DNA of 64,000 nucleotides from an uncultured Dorea sp. (GTDB lineage: Bacteria > Bacillota > Clostridia > Lachnospirales > Lachnospiraceae). This document shows positions 49,945 to 59,582 of this stretch, one piece after another (the first letter of the stretch is position 1; each line of letters starts with the position of its first letter). The notes under the pieces were generated by a model. That model saw nothing but the letters and a program-made list of their open reading frames with translations. It did no database searches and was not told the origin of the DNA. The position numbers and the translations under genes are program-made. The stretch is from contig CAJUTH010000010.1 of NCBI GenBank assembly GCA_910589275.1, forward strand, positions 1 to 64,000, written 5' to 3'.

Positions 49945-51867
49945 CTAAATATCCAGCTCCGCTTCCGTGGCATTCTCATAGATAAACGCCCGTCTAGGCG
50001 GAACCTCCGTCCCCATCAGCATTTCCGTCACAGAAGACGCCATTCTTGCATCCTCAATCTCCACCAGCTTCATCACCCGGGTCTTGGGGTTTAAGGTCGT
50101 CTCCCAGAGCTGGTCTGCGTCCATCTCTCCCAAACCTTTATATCTCTGAAGGGTAAAAGGACCCTCGTGAGTCTTCCGGTATCTCTCCAAAGCCTTGTCG
50201 TCATAGAGATACTCCTCCTCCCCCTTCTTTGGCATAGCTTTATACAGCGGCGGCATGGCAATGTACACATGTCCCTCATAGATCAGCTCCGGCATAAAGC
50301 GGTAAAACAGCGTCAGAAGAAGGGTAGAAATATGCGCGCCGTCCACATCCGCATCCGCCATAATGATAATTTTATCATAGCGCAGCTTACTGATATCAAA
50401 ATCATTGCCGTAGCCTTCCGAAAATCCGCACCCGAAGGCGTTGATCATCGTCTTAATCTCTGCGTTGGCCAGAATCTTGTCAATGCTTGCCTTTTCCACA
50501 TTCAGGATCTTTCCCCGGATCGGAAGAATCGCCTGATACATCCGGTCTCTGGCAGTCTTCGCCGAACCGCCCGCCGAATCGCCCTCCACGATAAAGATCT
50601 CGCATTTAGAAGCATCCCTGCTCTCGCAGTTCGCAAGCTTGCCGTTGCTGTCAAAGGAATACTTCTGCTTGGTCAGAAGATTGGTTTTGGCCCGCTCCTC
50701 AGTCTTGCGGATCTTCGCCGCCTTCTCCGCGCAGGAGAGCACCTTCTTCAAGGTATCCAGATTCCGGTCAAAGAAACGGACCACCTCATCCCCGGTTACC
50801 TTTCCCGCCGCCTTAGAAGCGTCAGGGTTGTCCAGCTTCGTCTTCGTCTGTCCCTCAAACCTAGGATCCGGGTGTTTGATGGACACGATCGCCGTCATTC
50901 CGTTGCGGATATCCGCCCCGGTAAAATTCGCGTCCTTTTCTTTTAAAACCCCCAGCTCTCTGGCATACTGGTTCATCACCGTAGTAAAGGTTGTCTTAAA
51001 TCCGGTCAGATGGGTTCCCCCCTCTGCATTGTATATATTATTACAGAAGCCCAGCACATTCTCGTGAAACTCATTCACATACTGAAAAGCCGCTTCTACC
51101 TCAATCCCCTCTGCCGTTCCTTTATAATAGACCGGCTCGTGGATGGTCTCCTTTTTTGCATTTAATTCCCTGATAAAGCCTAGAATCCCCTCCGGCTCAT
51201 GGTACTCGGTCCGCTCCGGTTTATCCCCCCGCTTATCCTCAAAAAAGATCGTAAGCTCCGGATTCAAATATGCCGTCTCATGCATCCTGCTCTTGATCTC
51301 TTCCGCGCGGAATCTGGTTTTTTCAAATATGGTATCATCCGGAAGGAAATTTACCTTTGTCCCGGTTTTTCTGGTTTTTCCGATCTTTGGAAGAAGCCCT
51401 TCCTCCAATTCGATCACCGGGATCCCCCTTTCATACCGGTCATGATGAACGTATCCGTCCCGGCTGATCTCCACGTCCATATAGACAGACAGGGCGTTTA
51501 CCACCGACGAACCTACGCCGTGGAGTCCGCCGCTTGTCTTATACGCCGAATCATCAAATTTACCGCCCGCATGCAATGTGGTATACACCAGTCTCGCTGC
51601 CGAAACGCCCTTCGCATGCATGTCTACCGGAACTCCCCGCCCGTTATCCGCAACCGTCGCAGACCCGTCCTTCTCTAAGGTCACATAGATTTTCGAGCAG
51701 TATCCCGCCAGATGCTCATCCACCGCATTATCCACGATCTCATAGACCAAATGATTCAATCCCTTCGTGGACACGCTTCCTATATACATGCCCGGCCGCT
51801 TCCTGACCGCCTCAAGCCCTTCTAAAACCGCAATACTTTCCGCATCATATGTAGGTTTCTTTGCCAT
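49945..51867 (-). CDS. parE: DNA topoisomerase IV/gyrase subunit B, ParE type
   Basis: 640 residues. GHKL ATPase motifs: EIVDNAVDEHLAGY, DNGRGVPVD and GGLHGVGSSVVNALS; transducer domain; TOPRIM with EIFIVEGDSAGGSA and the metal site IIMADADVDGAHI; and C-terminal LQRYKGLGEMDADQLWETTLNPKTR. It is paired with parC 20 bp downstream. A second gyrA/gyrB pair is expected elsewhere in the genome. Confidence 0.9.
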   Translation of the reverse strand: MAKKPTYDAESIAVLEGLEAVRKRPGMYIGSVSTKGLNHLVYEIVDNAVDEHLAGYCSKIYVTLEKDGSATVADNGRGVPVDMHAKGVSAARLVYTTLHAGGKFDDSAYKTSGGLHGVGSSVVNALSVYMDVEISRDGYVHHDRYERGIPVIELEEGLLPKIGKTRKTGTKVNFLPDDTIFEKTRFRAEEIKSRMHETAYLNPELTIFFEDKRGDKPERTEYHEPEGILGFIRELNAKKETIHEPVYYKGTAEGIEVEAAFQYVNEFHENVLGFCNNIYNAEGGTHLTGFKTTFTTVMNQYARELGVLKEKDANFTGADIRNGMTAIVSIKHPDPRFEGQTKTKLDNPDASKAAGKVTGDEVVRFFDRNLDTLKKVLSCAEKAAKIRKTEERAKTNLLTKQKYSFDSNGKLANCESRDASKCEIFIVEGDSAGGSAKTARDRMYQAILPIRGKILNVEKASIDKILANAEIKTMINAFGCGFSEGYGNDFDISKLRYDKIIIMADADVDGAHISTLLLTLFYRFMPELIYEGHVYIAMPPLYKAMPKKGEEEYLYDDKALERYRKTHEGPFTLQRYKGLGEMDADQLWETTLNPKTRVMKLVEIEDARMASSVTEMLMGTEVPPRRAFIYENATEAELDI

Positions 51868-51999
51868 ATTTTTCTATCCTTTCCAGAATATTTTCCGGGC
51901 CGTTCCAAAACGTCTTTCCCGCCCATTCAGGCAGAATTACCCATACTGTAAAAGCATATCACAAAAAAATCCATTTAGCAAACAATATCTCGTTCTTTT

Positions 52000-53307
52000 C
52001 TATTCCACAAGCACTACATTTAGTAGCTCCGCCAGTACGTCCATAGCATTCTTCATTTCCTGCACCGTATTGGTCTGGGCTCCAGCCTCCACTAGCAGGC
52101 ATTTTGGCATCAGATGCATATTATAACGGTACCCCCGCAGATAAATCCTTCTGGCAAAACCGGGATATCTTTTATATGCGGCCACCTGCATCTGAAGGGA
52201 AAAAGCGAGATTATCCTGTATGTAGGGATTTGCCAGATAGTCAATCTCACCGTTTGAGCGGGTCTTGCTGAGTCCGTTAAAGAACATGATCTGCGCTGTC
52301 GGCTTTCCATTTACATCGGTCACCAGATGGGTTCCCTCGCCCACTCCGTCCCTGTGCAGGTCAATCACCACTTCAATACTTGGATGTTCTTCTAATATCT
52401 TCCCGATCTCCGGTTTCGCAAGATCATAGGCCTTGCTCCTGTCAAGTTCCCCGTTAATCAAATCGTATACGCCGGTATGATGGAGCGTTTCAATATGATA
52501 GGTATTATTCAAAAGTTCTGTCAGATAGTCCCCCACCCCTACAATAGAGGTGGACGGATCTCCCGGTACGGAATCCGCAAACATTTCCTGGGAATGGGTA
52601 TGGTAGATCAGCACCTTAGGACCTTCCCCGCTTTTTTGTATATGCATATCCTTTCCAAGCAGAGTCTCTCCATTCAGCTCGTCGCTCCGGATCATAGTGG
52701 AACTATCCACCGTATAAAAATTTCCAAGCAGATAATCAAAATCTCTCATTTTCTCCACCGACGTATCAATCACCGCTCCTGAATTGGCTGTTTTGGCTGA
52801 ATCGTCTGTTCCGATCAAATTACCGTCCGCATCCACCGCATTCTCATCATTTGCCTGCTTTGCAAGTATCATCGCATACGTCTCGGCATCCTCCGTATCC
52901 GTTCCCGAATCCCGCTCTTTTACATAACCGCCGAAAGGTATCAGACGCATGGCCTGCTCCGCCAGCCAATCCTCCAGAGAATCCGCATGATCCTCTTCCA
53001 AATAACTAAGTCCCGCCAAATACATCCGCTGGGACTGTCTTAAAAATCCCTCTGACAGCCAGTCTCGAATCTCCGGCCATGTGACAGCCTGAACACTATG
53101 AAGCACATATCCGCAAAGCGCCAGACAGCACAATGCAATCAGCTTCCTATTTATCCTGCGCGCCCGGTTCCTTGTAAAAAAATTGCTCTCTTTGATATTC
53201 CCAAAGGTGTATCTCTGCTTTTGCAATCTATGATAATATTTTCTGTAATATCTTCCCCAGCGTATCTTCAACACCTGCTTACCACCCAAGCCTTTCCCAT
53301 ACAACAC
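52000..53307 (-). CDS. spoIIP: stage II sporulation protein P (SpoIIP)
   Basis: 435 residues if the GTG used here is right; an internal GTG 11 codons later (after GGGTGG) is an alternative. One membrane helix near residue 58 precedes a linker and the amidase domain: LIYHTHSQEMF (Zn His), VIDLHRDG and the C-terminal LVEAGAQTNT with the catalytic Glu. SpoIIP strips stem peptides from peptidoglycan during forespore engulfment together with SpoIID and SpoIIM. The gpr-spoIIP order matches Bacillus. Confidence 0.92.
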   Translation of the reverse strand: MLYGKGLGGKQVLKIRWGRYYRKYYHRLQKQRYTFGNIKESNFFTRNRARRINRKLIALCCLALCGYVLHSVQAVTWPEIRDWLSEGFLRQSQRMYLAGLSYLEEDHADSLEDWLAEQAMRLIPFGGYVKERDSGTDTEDAETYAMILAKQANDENAVDADGNLIGTDDSAKTANSGAVIDTSVEKMRDFDYLLGNFYTVDSSTMIRSDELNGETLLGKDMHIQKSGEGPKVLIYHTHSQEMFADSVPGDPSTSIVGVGDYLTELLNNTYHIETLHHTGVYDLINGELDRSKAYDLAKPEIGKILEEHPSIEVVIDLHRDGVGEGTHLVTDVNGKPTAQIMFFNGLSKTRSNGEIDYLANPYIQDNLAFSLQMQVAAYKRYPGFARRIYLRGYRYNMHLMPKCLLVEAGAQTNTVQEMKNAMDVLAELLNVVLVE

Positions 53308-53426
53308 CGCCGTTTCTTACTGTAACCATTCCGATACGGAAGGACTCCAAAACAGACGATAACCATACAGAATCTATATGCCGGCAGACGTAAAATTATG
53401 TACGGCAGACCGGCTGCCGCTTCTTT

Positions 53427-54386
53427 TTATTGCGTAAACAGTTGGTTCAGCGCTTCTGAAATGGTAAAACTGATTCTTCTTACGGTATCGTCAATATCCT
53501 TCGGCGTGACAAACATCCCATTCAAATGCGGAGAAATCAGTTCCTTTACTAGTTCGTATTTTTCCGCCGCGTTATATCCCTGCAGCACAACCCCTACCCC
53601 CCGCAGAGTTTCAGATGTTTCCAGCGCCGCAATCAAGTTCTCCATGGAATCATTGACAATGGTAGCGGCGTCTACCACAGTAGGCACGCCGATGGCAATC
53701 ACCGGAACCCCTAATGTCTCCTCGTTGATCGCGTTGCGGTGGTTTCCCACTCCGGAACCCGGATGAATGCCGGTATCCGCGATCTGAATCGTCCGGTTGA
53801 GTCGTTTGGAGCTTCTGGCTGCCAAAGCGTCAATCGCAATCACAAAATCCGGTTCCGTTTCTTTTACCACGCCTTTTACGATCTCGACGGTCTCCATGCC
53901 GGTCTGTCCCATAACTCCGGGAACAATGGCGCTTACCAGCTTAACGTTCCCCTTGCCCACGGCATATTTTCCATATTCCTTAATGATATGCCTTGTAATG
54001 TTCAAATTATCCACCACATAAGGACCCAGCGCGTCCGGCGTCACCTGACGGTTGCCAAGCCCAGCGATTAATACTGAATATTCTTTTTCCTCTTTCTCCT
54101 TTACAAGACGCCTTAGAAACTTCATCAGTTCATCCGAAACTTCCTGATGGTATCCCTCGTCCGCCGACGCCATATCCGGAGCCTCCAGCGTAATATAAGT
54201 CCCCACCGGCTTCCCCATAATCTTTGCGCCCTTCTCTGTCTTAATCTTTACTGTAGTAATCCGTATTTCACGCTCCTCATCATAGGATTCCTGAAGCTCT
54301 ACGCCCGGAATCTCCACATTATCTGACGCAAAGCGCTCCTGCTCCTCAAGAGCGAGATCCGTGCGGACACTATACTTTTCAATCAT
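53427..54386 (-). CDS. gpr: germination protease GPR
   Basis: 319 residues from the ATG after GAGGGAG. N-terminal propeptide with SVRTDLALEEQERFA, then the aspartate-protease-like core: VLIAGLGNRQVTPDALGPYVVDNLNITRHI, AIVPGVMGQTGMETVEIVKGVVKETEPDFVIAIDALAARSSKRLNRTIQIADTGIHPGSGVGNHRNAIN. It degrades small acid-soluble spore proteins during germination. Frame upstream of the chosen start contains no ribosome site. Confidence 0.96.
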   Translation of the reverse strand: MIEKYSVRTDLALEEQERFASDNVEIPGVELQESYDEEREIRITTVKIKTEKGAKIMGKPVGTYITLEAPDMASADEGYHQEVSDELMKFLRRLVKEKEEKEYSVLIAGLGNRQVTPDALGPYVVDNLNITRHIIKEYGKYAVGKGNVKLVSAIVPGVMGQTGMETVEIVKGVVKETEPDFVIAIDALAARSSKRLNRTIQIADTGIHPGSGVGNHRNAINEETLGVPVIAIGVPTVVDAATIVNDSMENLIAALETSETLRGVGVVLQGYNAAEKYELVKELISPHLNGMFVTPKDIDDTVRRISFTISEALNQLFTQ

Positions 54387-54466
54387 CGCAACTCCCTCAT
54401 TTCCGTTTATAATCACTGTTTGCATTTCTATATCACAGTTTTTACAAGATTTTCTTAAAATATGTA

Positions 54467-54495
54467 TTGACATTAACCCTTTGTTATCATAATAT
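54467..54495 (+). promoter_or_regulatory. rpsT: rpsT promoter
   Basis: TTGACA, 17-bp spacer, TAATAT. The leader to the start codon is about 85 nt and contains a CAGG/CCTG hairpin near 54515-54540, a possible site of S20 autoregulation. Confidence 0.6.
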
Positions 54496-54584
54496 AATTA
54501 AGTATGTTTTGTCAGGGCGTCCGTGTCTGTCCTGGCACAGATCAATCGAGTGAATCGAAATCCATGATATCGGAGGTGGACAAA

Positions 54585-54848
54585 TTGGCTAACATTAAAT
54601 CTGCAAAGAAAAGAATTTTGGTAAATGAAACAAAGGCTGCAAGAAATAAAGCAATCAAATCCAGAGTGAAGACAAGCGTCAAGAAGGTAGAAGCTGCTGT
54701 CGCAAAGAAGGATGCCGCTGCTGCTGAGGCTGCACTCAAGGCCGCTGTTGCTGAGATTAACAAGGCTGGTTCTAAGGGCGTGTACCACAAGAACACCTGC
54801 TCTAGAAAGATTGCCCGTTTATCAAAAGCTGTAAACGGAATTGCTTAA
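54585..54848 (+). CDS. rpsT: 30S ribosomal protein S20
   Basis: 87 residues from a TTG with GGAGGT 7 bp upstream. S20 pattern: LANIKSAKKRILVNETKAARNKAIKSRVKTSVKKVE, then Ala/Lys-rich helices and GVYHKNTCSRKIARLSKAVN. Helical protein of the small subunit body. TTG starts are also used for S20 in other bacteria and are tied to its autoregulation. Confidence 0.96.
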   Translation: MANIKSAKKRILVNETKAARNKAIKSRVKTSVKKVEAAVAKKDAAAAEAALKAAVAEINKAGSKGVYHKNTCSRKIARLSKAVNGIA

Positions 54849-54866
54849 TTTATAAAGTAAAAGATA

Positions 54867-54902
54867 AAAGACATCCATTCCCGTCATGATGGATGTCTTT
54901 TT
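54867..54902 (+). terminator. rpsT terminator
   Basis: Stem AAAGACATCCAT / ATGGATGTCTTT with T5, directly after rpsT. Confidence 0.85.
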
Positions 54903-54946
54903 ATTATGCCAAAAGACGCTTCCCATTAGCAAAAAAGAACGCTTTT

Positions 54947-56035
54947 TTATTGCGGGAAAAGTTTCTTAACCACTTCGGGCACCGTGGTGATCTCCGTCAG
55001 GTACCTGACGTTGTCGCCGCAGAAAATCAGTCCGTTTTCCACATCTCCCTTCACGGCGCGTATCAGAGCCTGCGTAATACAGTAAGGCGCCGTCTTCGGG
55101 CTGCACTTCTCAAGGCAGCGGTAACATTTCCCGATCGGTTCCCCGCCCTTCTTCATCCTTTCAAGAAACGGATTGGAAACCGCTCTGGCCGGCATTCCCA
55201 CAGGGCTTGCAATGATCTCGATGTCCTCTTTTCCGGCTTCTATATAAGCCTGTTTATACGCAGGAGCCGCGTCGCATTCTTTTGTAGTGACAAACGGAGT
55301 CGCCACCTGAACGCCGTCCGCCCCAAGGGAAAACATATGCCGCACCTGCGACGCCTCCATGATCCCTCCCGCGGCAATTACAGGAATATAAACGCCGTAT
55401 TTTTCTCCATAACCTCTTGCACAGGCAATGATCTTTTGAATCTCTTTATCATATTCTGTATCAAAATCATCCTCATACAGATGCTCCAGCCTGTCGGCAG
55501 CAAATCCAAGATGGCCGCCCGCATGCGCGCCTTCTATAACCAAAAAATCTGCCGTACGGCGATAATGCCTGTCCCATATCCTTAAAATAATCCGGGCCGC
55601 CTTTTCGGAAGATACGATCGGGGCAATCTTCGTACCGGTCCCCTCTACGTACTCCGGCATATCCACAGGAAGTCCAGCCCCTGAGATCACCACATCCGCC
55701 CCGGCTTTAACAGCGGTGCGCACATAATCCCCATAATCTCTTGTGGCAGCCATAATATTATATCCAAGAAGCCCCTCGCATCCTCCCTTGGAATCGGAAG
55801 CAATTGTTCTCGCCTTCTTAAGTTCCTCCTCCATAGCGCGGAGGTTTGCTCTTTTTGCGTCTGTTTCAAAATCCGGCTCACGATACCCGATCTGAGCCGT
55901 GGAAATAATCCCCACGCCTCCTTCTTTCGCCACTGATCCGGCAAGTCCGGACAGACTGATTCCTACTCCCATACCCCCCTGTATCAGCGGAAGCTTTGCA
56001 CGTTTATCCCCTATCTGCAATACACGTCTGTTCAT
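54947..56035 (-). CDS. nitronate monooxygenase/FabK-like flavin-dependent oxidoreductase
   Basis: 362 residues from an ATG with AAAGG upstream. TIM barrel of the 2-nitropropane dioxygenase family: LPLIQGGMGVGISLSGLAGSVAKEGGVGIIST at the N terminus, ADVVISGAGLPVDMPEY, EGAHAGGHLGF, VIAAGGIMEASQVRHMFSLGADGVQVATPFV (FMN phosphate site). A Cys-rich C-terminal stretch (CYRCLEKCSPKTAPYC) is extra. No fatty-acid synthesis genes are nearby, so an enoyl-ACP reductase role is less supported than a nitronate or general oxidoreductase one. Confidence 0.85.
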   Translation of the reverse strand: MNRRVLQIGDKRAKLPLIQGGMGVGISLSGLAGSVAKEGGVGIISTAQIGYREPDFETDAKRANLRAMEEELKKARTIASDSKGGCEGLLGYNIMAATRDYGDYVRTAVKAGADVVISGAGLPVDMPEYVEGTGTKIAPIVSSEKAARIILRIWDRHYRRTADFLVIEGAHAGGHLGFAADRLEHLYEDDFDTEYDKEIQKIIACARGYGEKYGVYIPVIAAGGIMEASQVRHMFSLGADGVQVATPFVTTKECDAAPAYKQAYIEAGKEDIEIIASPVGMPARAVSNPFLERMKKGGEPIGKCYRCLEKCSPKTAPYCITQALIRAVKGDVENGLIFCGDNVRYLTEITTVPEVVKKLFPQ

Positions 56036-56213
56036 TTGTCTACCTTTCCGGGAAATCCCCTTTAATAGTTTGATTATCAAAGTAATTATATGCCATATAG
56101 ATTTAAAAGTCAATGCAAATAGTTTCAAAAACCACTTCATAAATTATCGAAAAACCATAGTCAAAAACAGACCGAATACTCGGAAATTTTTACGGAAAGC
56201 AGACAAACGAAAA

Positions 56214-56256
56214 AGAAGAAAAGCCCTCCGGAATAAACCGGATGTCTTTTCTTCCC
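56214..56256 (-). terminator. terminator after the PRTase-like gene
   Basis: Minus strand AAGAAAAG-aCatCCGG / CCGG-agGgCTTTTCTT followed by CTTTTT. Confidence 0.75.
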
Positions 56257-56280
56257 TTCGCTCAATATGGATCTTACTAC

Positions 56281-56931
56281 TTATAGTCTCGAATATCCAA
56301 AGCTGTTAACCAACGCCTCGATTCTCTCTCCCCGCTTGCACATCGGGCAGTCAACCGTATTGTACGCCTCATAATTCGGCAGGTCGCTTCCGGTAAATAA
56401 CCGCTTGATCTCAATATCGCCGATCCTGCTGGCCGCGCTGAAAATCGCACATACGCCCGCCAGCTTCCCACGATAATAATTCACTGAATTTACCGCATGG
56501 TTCAAGGTCTTTCCTGTGGTAACCGACGCGGCCAGAATCAGCACATTCATACCGCGCACCATTCTCTGCTGGTTATCCCGGAACATAATCTGTCCCAAAG
56601 CATTATATTCTGGGGAAATAACCGAAATATTCTTTCCTTTGTTTACAGAATACTGGTTCTTATCCGCCAAAATCTCTGCAATAAACGCTCCGATTACATT
56701 CGTATCGTCCAGACATACGATGGAATCAATCGGTATGCTCACGTACTCGTCCGCCAGCTCCTTGGCAGCCTCTCTGGCGTTGTTGTGCCTTGTTTTAACA
56801 GTAGACATATCAATATATGTATTCAGGTGGGAATTACTGGTCGCAAAGTGCCCTCTCATAATCTTGATACGGACCTTTGGGTTCTTGTGCTGGCGAAGAT
56901 CCTCCATTTCCTGAATGAATTGATTATCCAT
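56281..56931 (-). CDS. orotate phosphoribosyltransferase-like protein with altered PRPP loop
   Basis: 216 residues. The overall fold is that of type I phosphoribosyltransferases: SIPIDSIVCLDDTNVIGAFIAEIL, then RGMNVLILAASVTTGKTLNHAVNSV at the position of the PRPP motif. The two acidic residues that normally hold the PRPP ribose (DD/ED before x-TTG) are Ala-Ala here, while TTGKT is kept. Two Cys pairs (CPMCKRGERIEAL) near the C terminus. It may have lost catalysis or act as a sensor or regulator. Annotated as pyrE-like in related genomes, as far as I recall, but function is unproven. Confidence 0.75.
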   Translation of the reverse strand: MDNQFIQEMEDLRQHKNPKVRIKIMRGHFATSNSHLNTYIDMSTVKTRHNNAREAAKELADEYVSIPIDSIVCLDDTNVIGAFIAEILADKNQYSVNKGKNISVISPEYNALGQIMFRDNQQRMVRGMNVLILAASVTTGKTLNHAVNSVNYYRGKLAGVCAIFSAASRIGDIEIKRLFTGSDLPNYEAYNTVDCPMCKRGERIEALVNSFGYSRL

Positions 56932-57061
56932 ATGAATACCTCCCTTACATTTTCCGGAACTGTCCCAATATTTTCCGTTCTTTTATGAACAGCCCCTTTC
57001 TTTGATTTTATTATAGCACAAATCAAAAAAAATGCACAAGCTTTTCATTTATTTTAACCTA

Positions 57062-57100
57062 TTATTTGTAACAGTTCAGCCTTCGGCCTTACTGTTACTA
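57062..57100 (-). terminator. hairpin downstream of the tyrosine phosphatase gene
   Basis: GTAACAG / CTGTTAC with inner GCC/GGC around a TTCG-type loop. It lies 9 bp beyond the phosphatase stop codon and has an A/T-rich tail. Confidence 0.5.
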
Positions 57101-57107
57101 TTATTTA

Positions 57108-57848
57108 CTAATATTTGATTAAAATCTTTTTTAATCTGTCAATTGTCTCTGCACCAAGCCCGTTTTCCATCAGCAGTCCGACATAATCCTCCTTCACCGC
57201 TCTTTTCAAGAATCCTTCCATCGTCTCCGGAGGCGATGCCATGTAACAGCGGAGTTCTTCTGGAATCATTTCATACATCTGGTTTACCGCCTGGTATGCA
57301 GAAGACACTTGGTAATCCGCTATGATATCCATAAAATCCACCCCGCACAGCAGATAAATCATCGCGGACAATACGCCTGTACGGTCTTTCCCCGCTGAGC
57401 AATGGTAGAGCACCGCTCCCTCCTCAAGCCTTTCGGCAATTGTATTTAACAGGTACGCCATCCGCTCCGGCGCGTCCTCGATCATCCTCGCATATCCAAC
57501 CGTCAGACTCTCGCCAAAGGACGCCTTCGCAAGCTCAGCCAGTTCTTCCCTGCTCATCTTCTTAACGGCGTCCGCCTTTACCTCATACTGCTGCAGCGGA
57601 TAGGAAATCTTTGCAATTCCTTCCGGCGTTTCATAGGGCGCGGATCTCTGCTCCATAGGAGAACGAAGGTCGATTACCGTCCGCACCCCCATCTTTTGCA
57701 TCTGTGCCCATTCTTTTTCCGTAAGATAGCAAGGCGATTCTGACCGATACAGCCTGTGCCAGGCGATCATGCCGCTGCCGCAGACATATCCGCCTAGGTC
57801 ACGGCAGTTATACATATGTTCAAATGGAATTCTCTTTAAATTCTCCAT
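57108..57848 (-). CDS. tyrosine-protein phosphatase (Y_phosphatase3/IphP type)
   Basis: 246 residues from an ATG after GGGAGG. N-terminal NCRDLGGY and ITVIDLRSPME-type strand (TVIDLRSPMEQR), and the catalytic loop HCSAGKDRTG with the CX5R active site near residue 140. Acts on phosphotyrosine or related phosphoesters; polyphosphate-sugar substrates are possible in this family. Single gene between terminator structures, no operon context. Confidence 0.9.
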   Translation of the reverse strand: MENLKRIPFEHMYNCRDLGGYVCGSGMIAWHRLYRSESPCYLTEKEWAQMQKMGVRTVIDLRSPMEQRSAPYETPEGIAKISYPLQQYEVKADAVKKMSREELAELAKASFGESLTVGYARMIEDAPERMAYLLNTIAERLEEGAVLYHCSAGKDRTGVLSAMIYLLCGVDFMDIIADYQVSSAYQAVNQMYEMIPEELRCYMASPPETMEGFLKRAVKEDYVGLLMENGLGAETIDRLKKILIKY

Positions 57849-57928
57849 ATACTTGCCTCCCAATCTGTATGCTGTAGATTTCCTAATTCTATCCGCGTAC
57901 GCCAGTCAATGTATGAACTGAAATAATA

Positions 57929-58948
57929 CTAATTGTTGATCAATTTGTCGGAATCGCTCCAGCTATAGAGCTTCCTTACTTCCTCGCCGGTCTTCTCTGC
58001 CGGGTGCTCTGCCGCGAGCTTCCTCATAGCCCTAAAGTGAGCCTGCCCGCCGGACGCCGACATATCAAGGAGAAATTCCTTTGCAAAGGAACCGTCCTGA
58101 ATATCAGCAAGGATTTTCTTCATCGCTTTCTTTGTTTCCTCAGTAATGATCTTCGGCCCTGTGATATAGTCGCCGTACTCAGCCGTATTCGAGATAGAAT
58201 ACCTCATTCCCGCAAATCCAGACTCATAGATCAGGTCTACGATCAGCTTCATCTCATGGACGCACTCGAAGTATGCGTTTCTCGGATCGTAGCCCGCCTC
58301 CGTCAGTGTCTCAAAGCCCGCCTGCATCAGAGCGCACACGCCGCCGCAGAGCACTGCCTGCTCACCAAACAGGTCGGTCTCAGTCTCGGTTCTGAAGGTT
58401 GTCTCAAGAACGCCGGCCCTTGCTCCGCCAATGCCTGCCGCATAGGCAAGCGCTTTGTCAAGCGCCTTGCCGGTAGCGTCCTGCTCTACCGCTACCAGAC
58501 ACGGAACGCCCTTGCCCGCCTGATACTCGCTTCTTACGGTATGTCCCGGTCCCTTCGGCGCGATCATAGTAACGTCCACATTTGCCGGCGGTACGATCTG
58601 TCCGAAATGAATGTTAAATCCGTGGGCAAACATCAGCATATTTCCCTCTTCAAGGTTTGGCTCGATGTCGTTTTTGTAAAGCGCCGCCTGCTTCTCATCG
58701 TTGATCAGGATCATGATGATATCCGCCTGCTTTGCCGCCTCAGCCGCCGTATAAACCTTCAGTCCCTGAGCCTCTGCCTTCGCCCATGACTTGCTTCCCT
58801 CATAAAGGCCAATGATCACGTCGCACCCGGACTCCTTAAGGTTCAGCGCATGTGCGTGTCCCTGGCTCCCGTAGCCGATGATCGCAATCTTTTTGCCTTC
58901 CAATTCTGCTAAATTGCAGTCCTCCTGATAAAAAATCTTTGCTGACAT
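57929..58948 (-). CDS. ilvC: ketol-acid reductoisomerase
   Basis: 339 residues, class I length, from an ATG preceded by AGGAGGA. NADPH-binding GYGSQGHAHALNLKESG, APKGPGHTVRSEY, and the metal-binding ETDLFGEQAVLCGG (Asp/Glu) and EMKLIVDLIYESG motifs. Second step of valine and isoleucine synthesis. It follows ilvN by about 110 bp; no ilvB or ilvD is next to it. Confidence 0.97.
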   Translation of the reverse strand: MSAKIFYQEDCNLAELEGKKIAIIGYGSQGHAHALNLKESGCDVIIGLYEGSKSWAKAEAQGLKVYTAAEAAKQADIIMILINDEKQAALYKNDIEPNLEEGNMLMFAHGFNIHFGQIVPPANVDVTMIAPKGPGHTVRSEYQAGKGVPCLVAVEQDATGKALDKALAYAAGIGGARAGVLETTFRTETETDLFGEQAVLCGGVCALMQAGFETLTEAGYDPRNAYFECVHEMKLIVDLIYESGFAGMRYSISNTAEYGDYITGPKIITEETKKAMKKILADIQDGSFAKEFLLDMSASGGQAHFRAMRKLAAEHPAEKTGEEVRKLYSWSDSDKLINN

Positions 58949-59057
58949 ATGTATCTTCCTCCTAATAAAATATAAATAATTTATCGTCAAATGCATCCGG
59001 CTTCCATAGCCGCATACACTGAGAGACCTTTTTCAAAACACCGTCTCCGCCCATGCC

Positions 59058-59555
59058 TTAATCAATGAACGTTACATTCTCAATGCCGCGCTCCAGCCCG
59101 GTAATCCCGGTTCTCGCAAGCTCTAAAATCTCATAACCGTCAAGAAGATTTAAAAATGCCTCCAGCTTGGACTGGTTTCCCGTCAGTTCAAACATCATAC
59201 ATTCCTTCTCCACATCCACAACCTTCGCCCGGAAAATATCCGCAAGGGAAATCGCCTCCGCCCGCTGAGAGCCATTGGCGCGGATCTTAACCATAATCAG
59301 CTCCCGGTATACGGAACTGTCCGGCTCAAGCACCTTAATCTCAATTACGTCCTCCAGCTTACGAATCTGGTTCTCGATCTGGGACAGGATCAGATCATCC
59401 CCGCTTGTTACAATCGTGATGCGGGTAAATCTGGGATCCGCCGTCACTCCCGCCGTAATACTGTCCACGTTATAGCCCCGCCTGCTGAACAATCCTGCGA
59501 TCCTGCTCAAAATACCTGGATTATTATCTACCAGCAGTGATAAAACTCTTTGCAT
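59058..59555 (-). CDS. ilvN: acetolactate synthase small subunit
   Basis: 165 residues. N-terminal ACT domain with VLSLLVDNNPGILSRIAGLFSRRGYNVDSITAG, the Val-binding site region, and C-terminal ALS_ss_C domain (RANGSQRAEAISLADIFRAKVVDVEKECMMFELTGNQSKLEAFLNLL). It activates the catalytic subunit and makes it feedback-sensitive. The large-subunit gene is not in the window, an unusual separation. Strong promoter and palindrome upstream. Confidence 0.95.
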   Translation of the reverse strand: MQRVLSLLVDNNPGILSRIAGLFSRRGYNVDSITAGVTADPRFTRITIVTSGDDLILSQIENQIRKLEDVIEIKVLEPDSSVYRELIMVKIRANGSQRAEAISLADIFRAKVVDVEKECMMFELTGNQSKLEAFLNLLDGYEILELARTGITGLERGIENVTFID

Positions 59556-59582
59556 ACTGCACCTCCTGATCTTATTTTATCC

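Noticed and set aside
54504..54584. Extended N terminus for S20 starting at an upstream ATG
   Set aside because: The extra 27 residues do not resemble S20, and the TTG with a GGAGGT site gives the exact family start.
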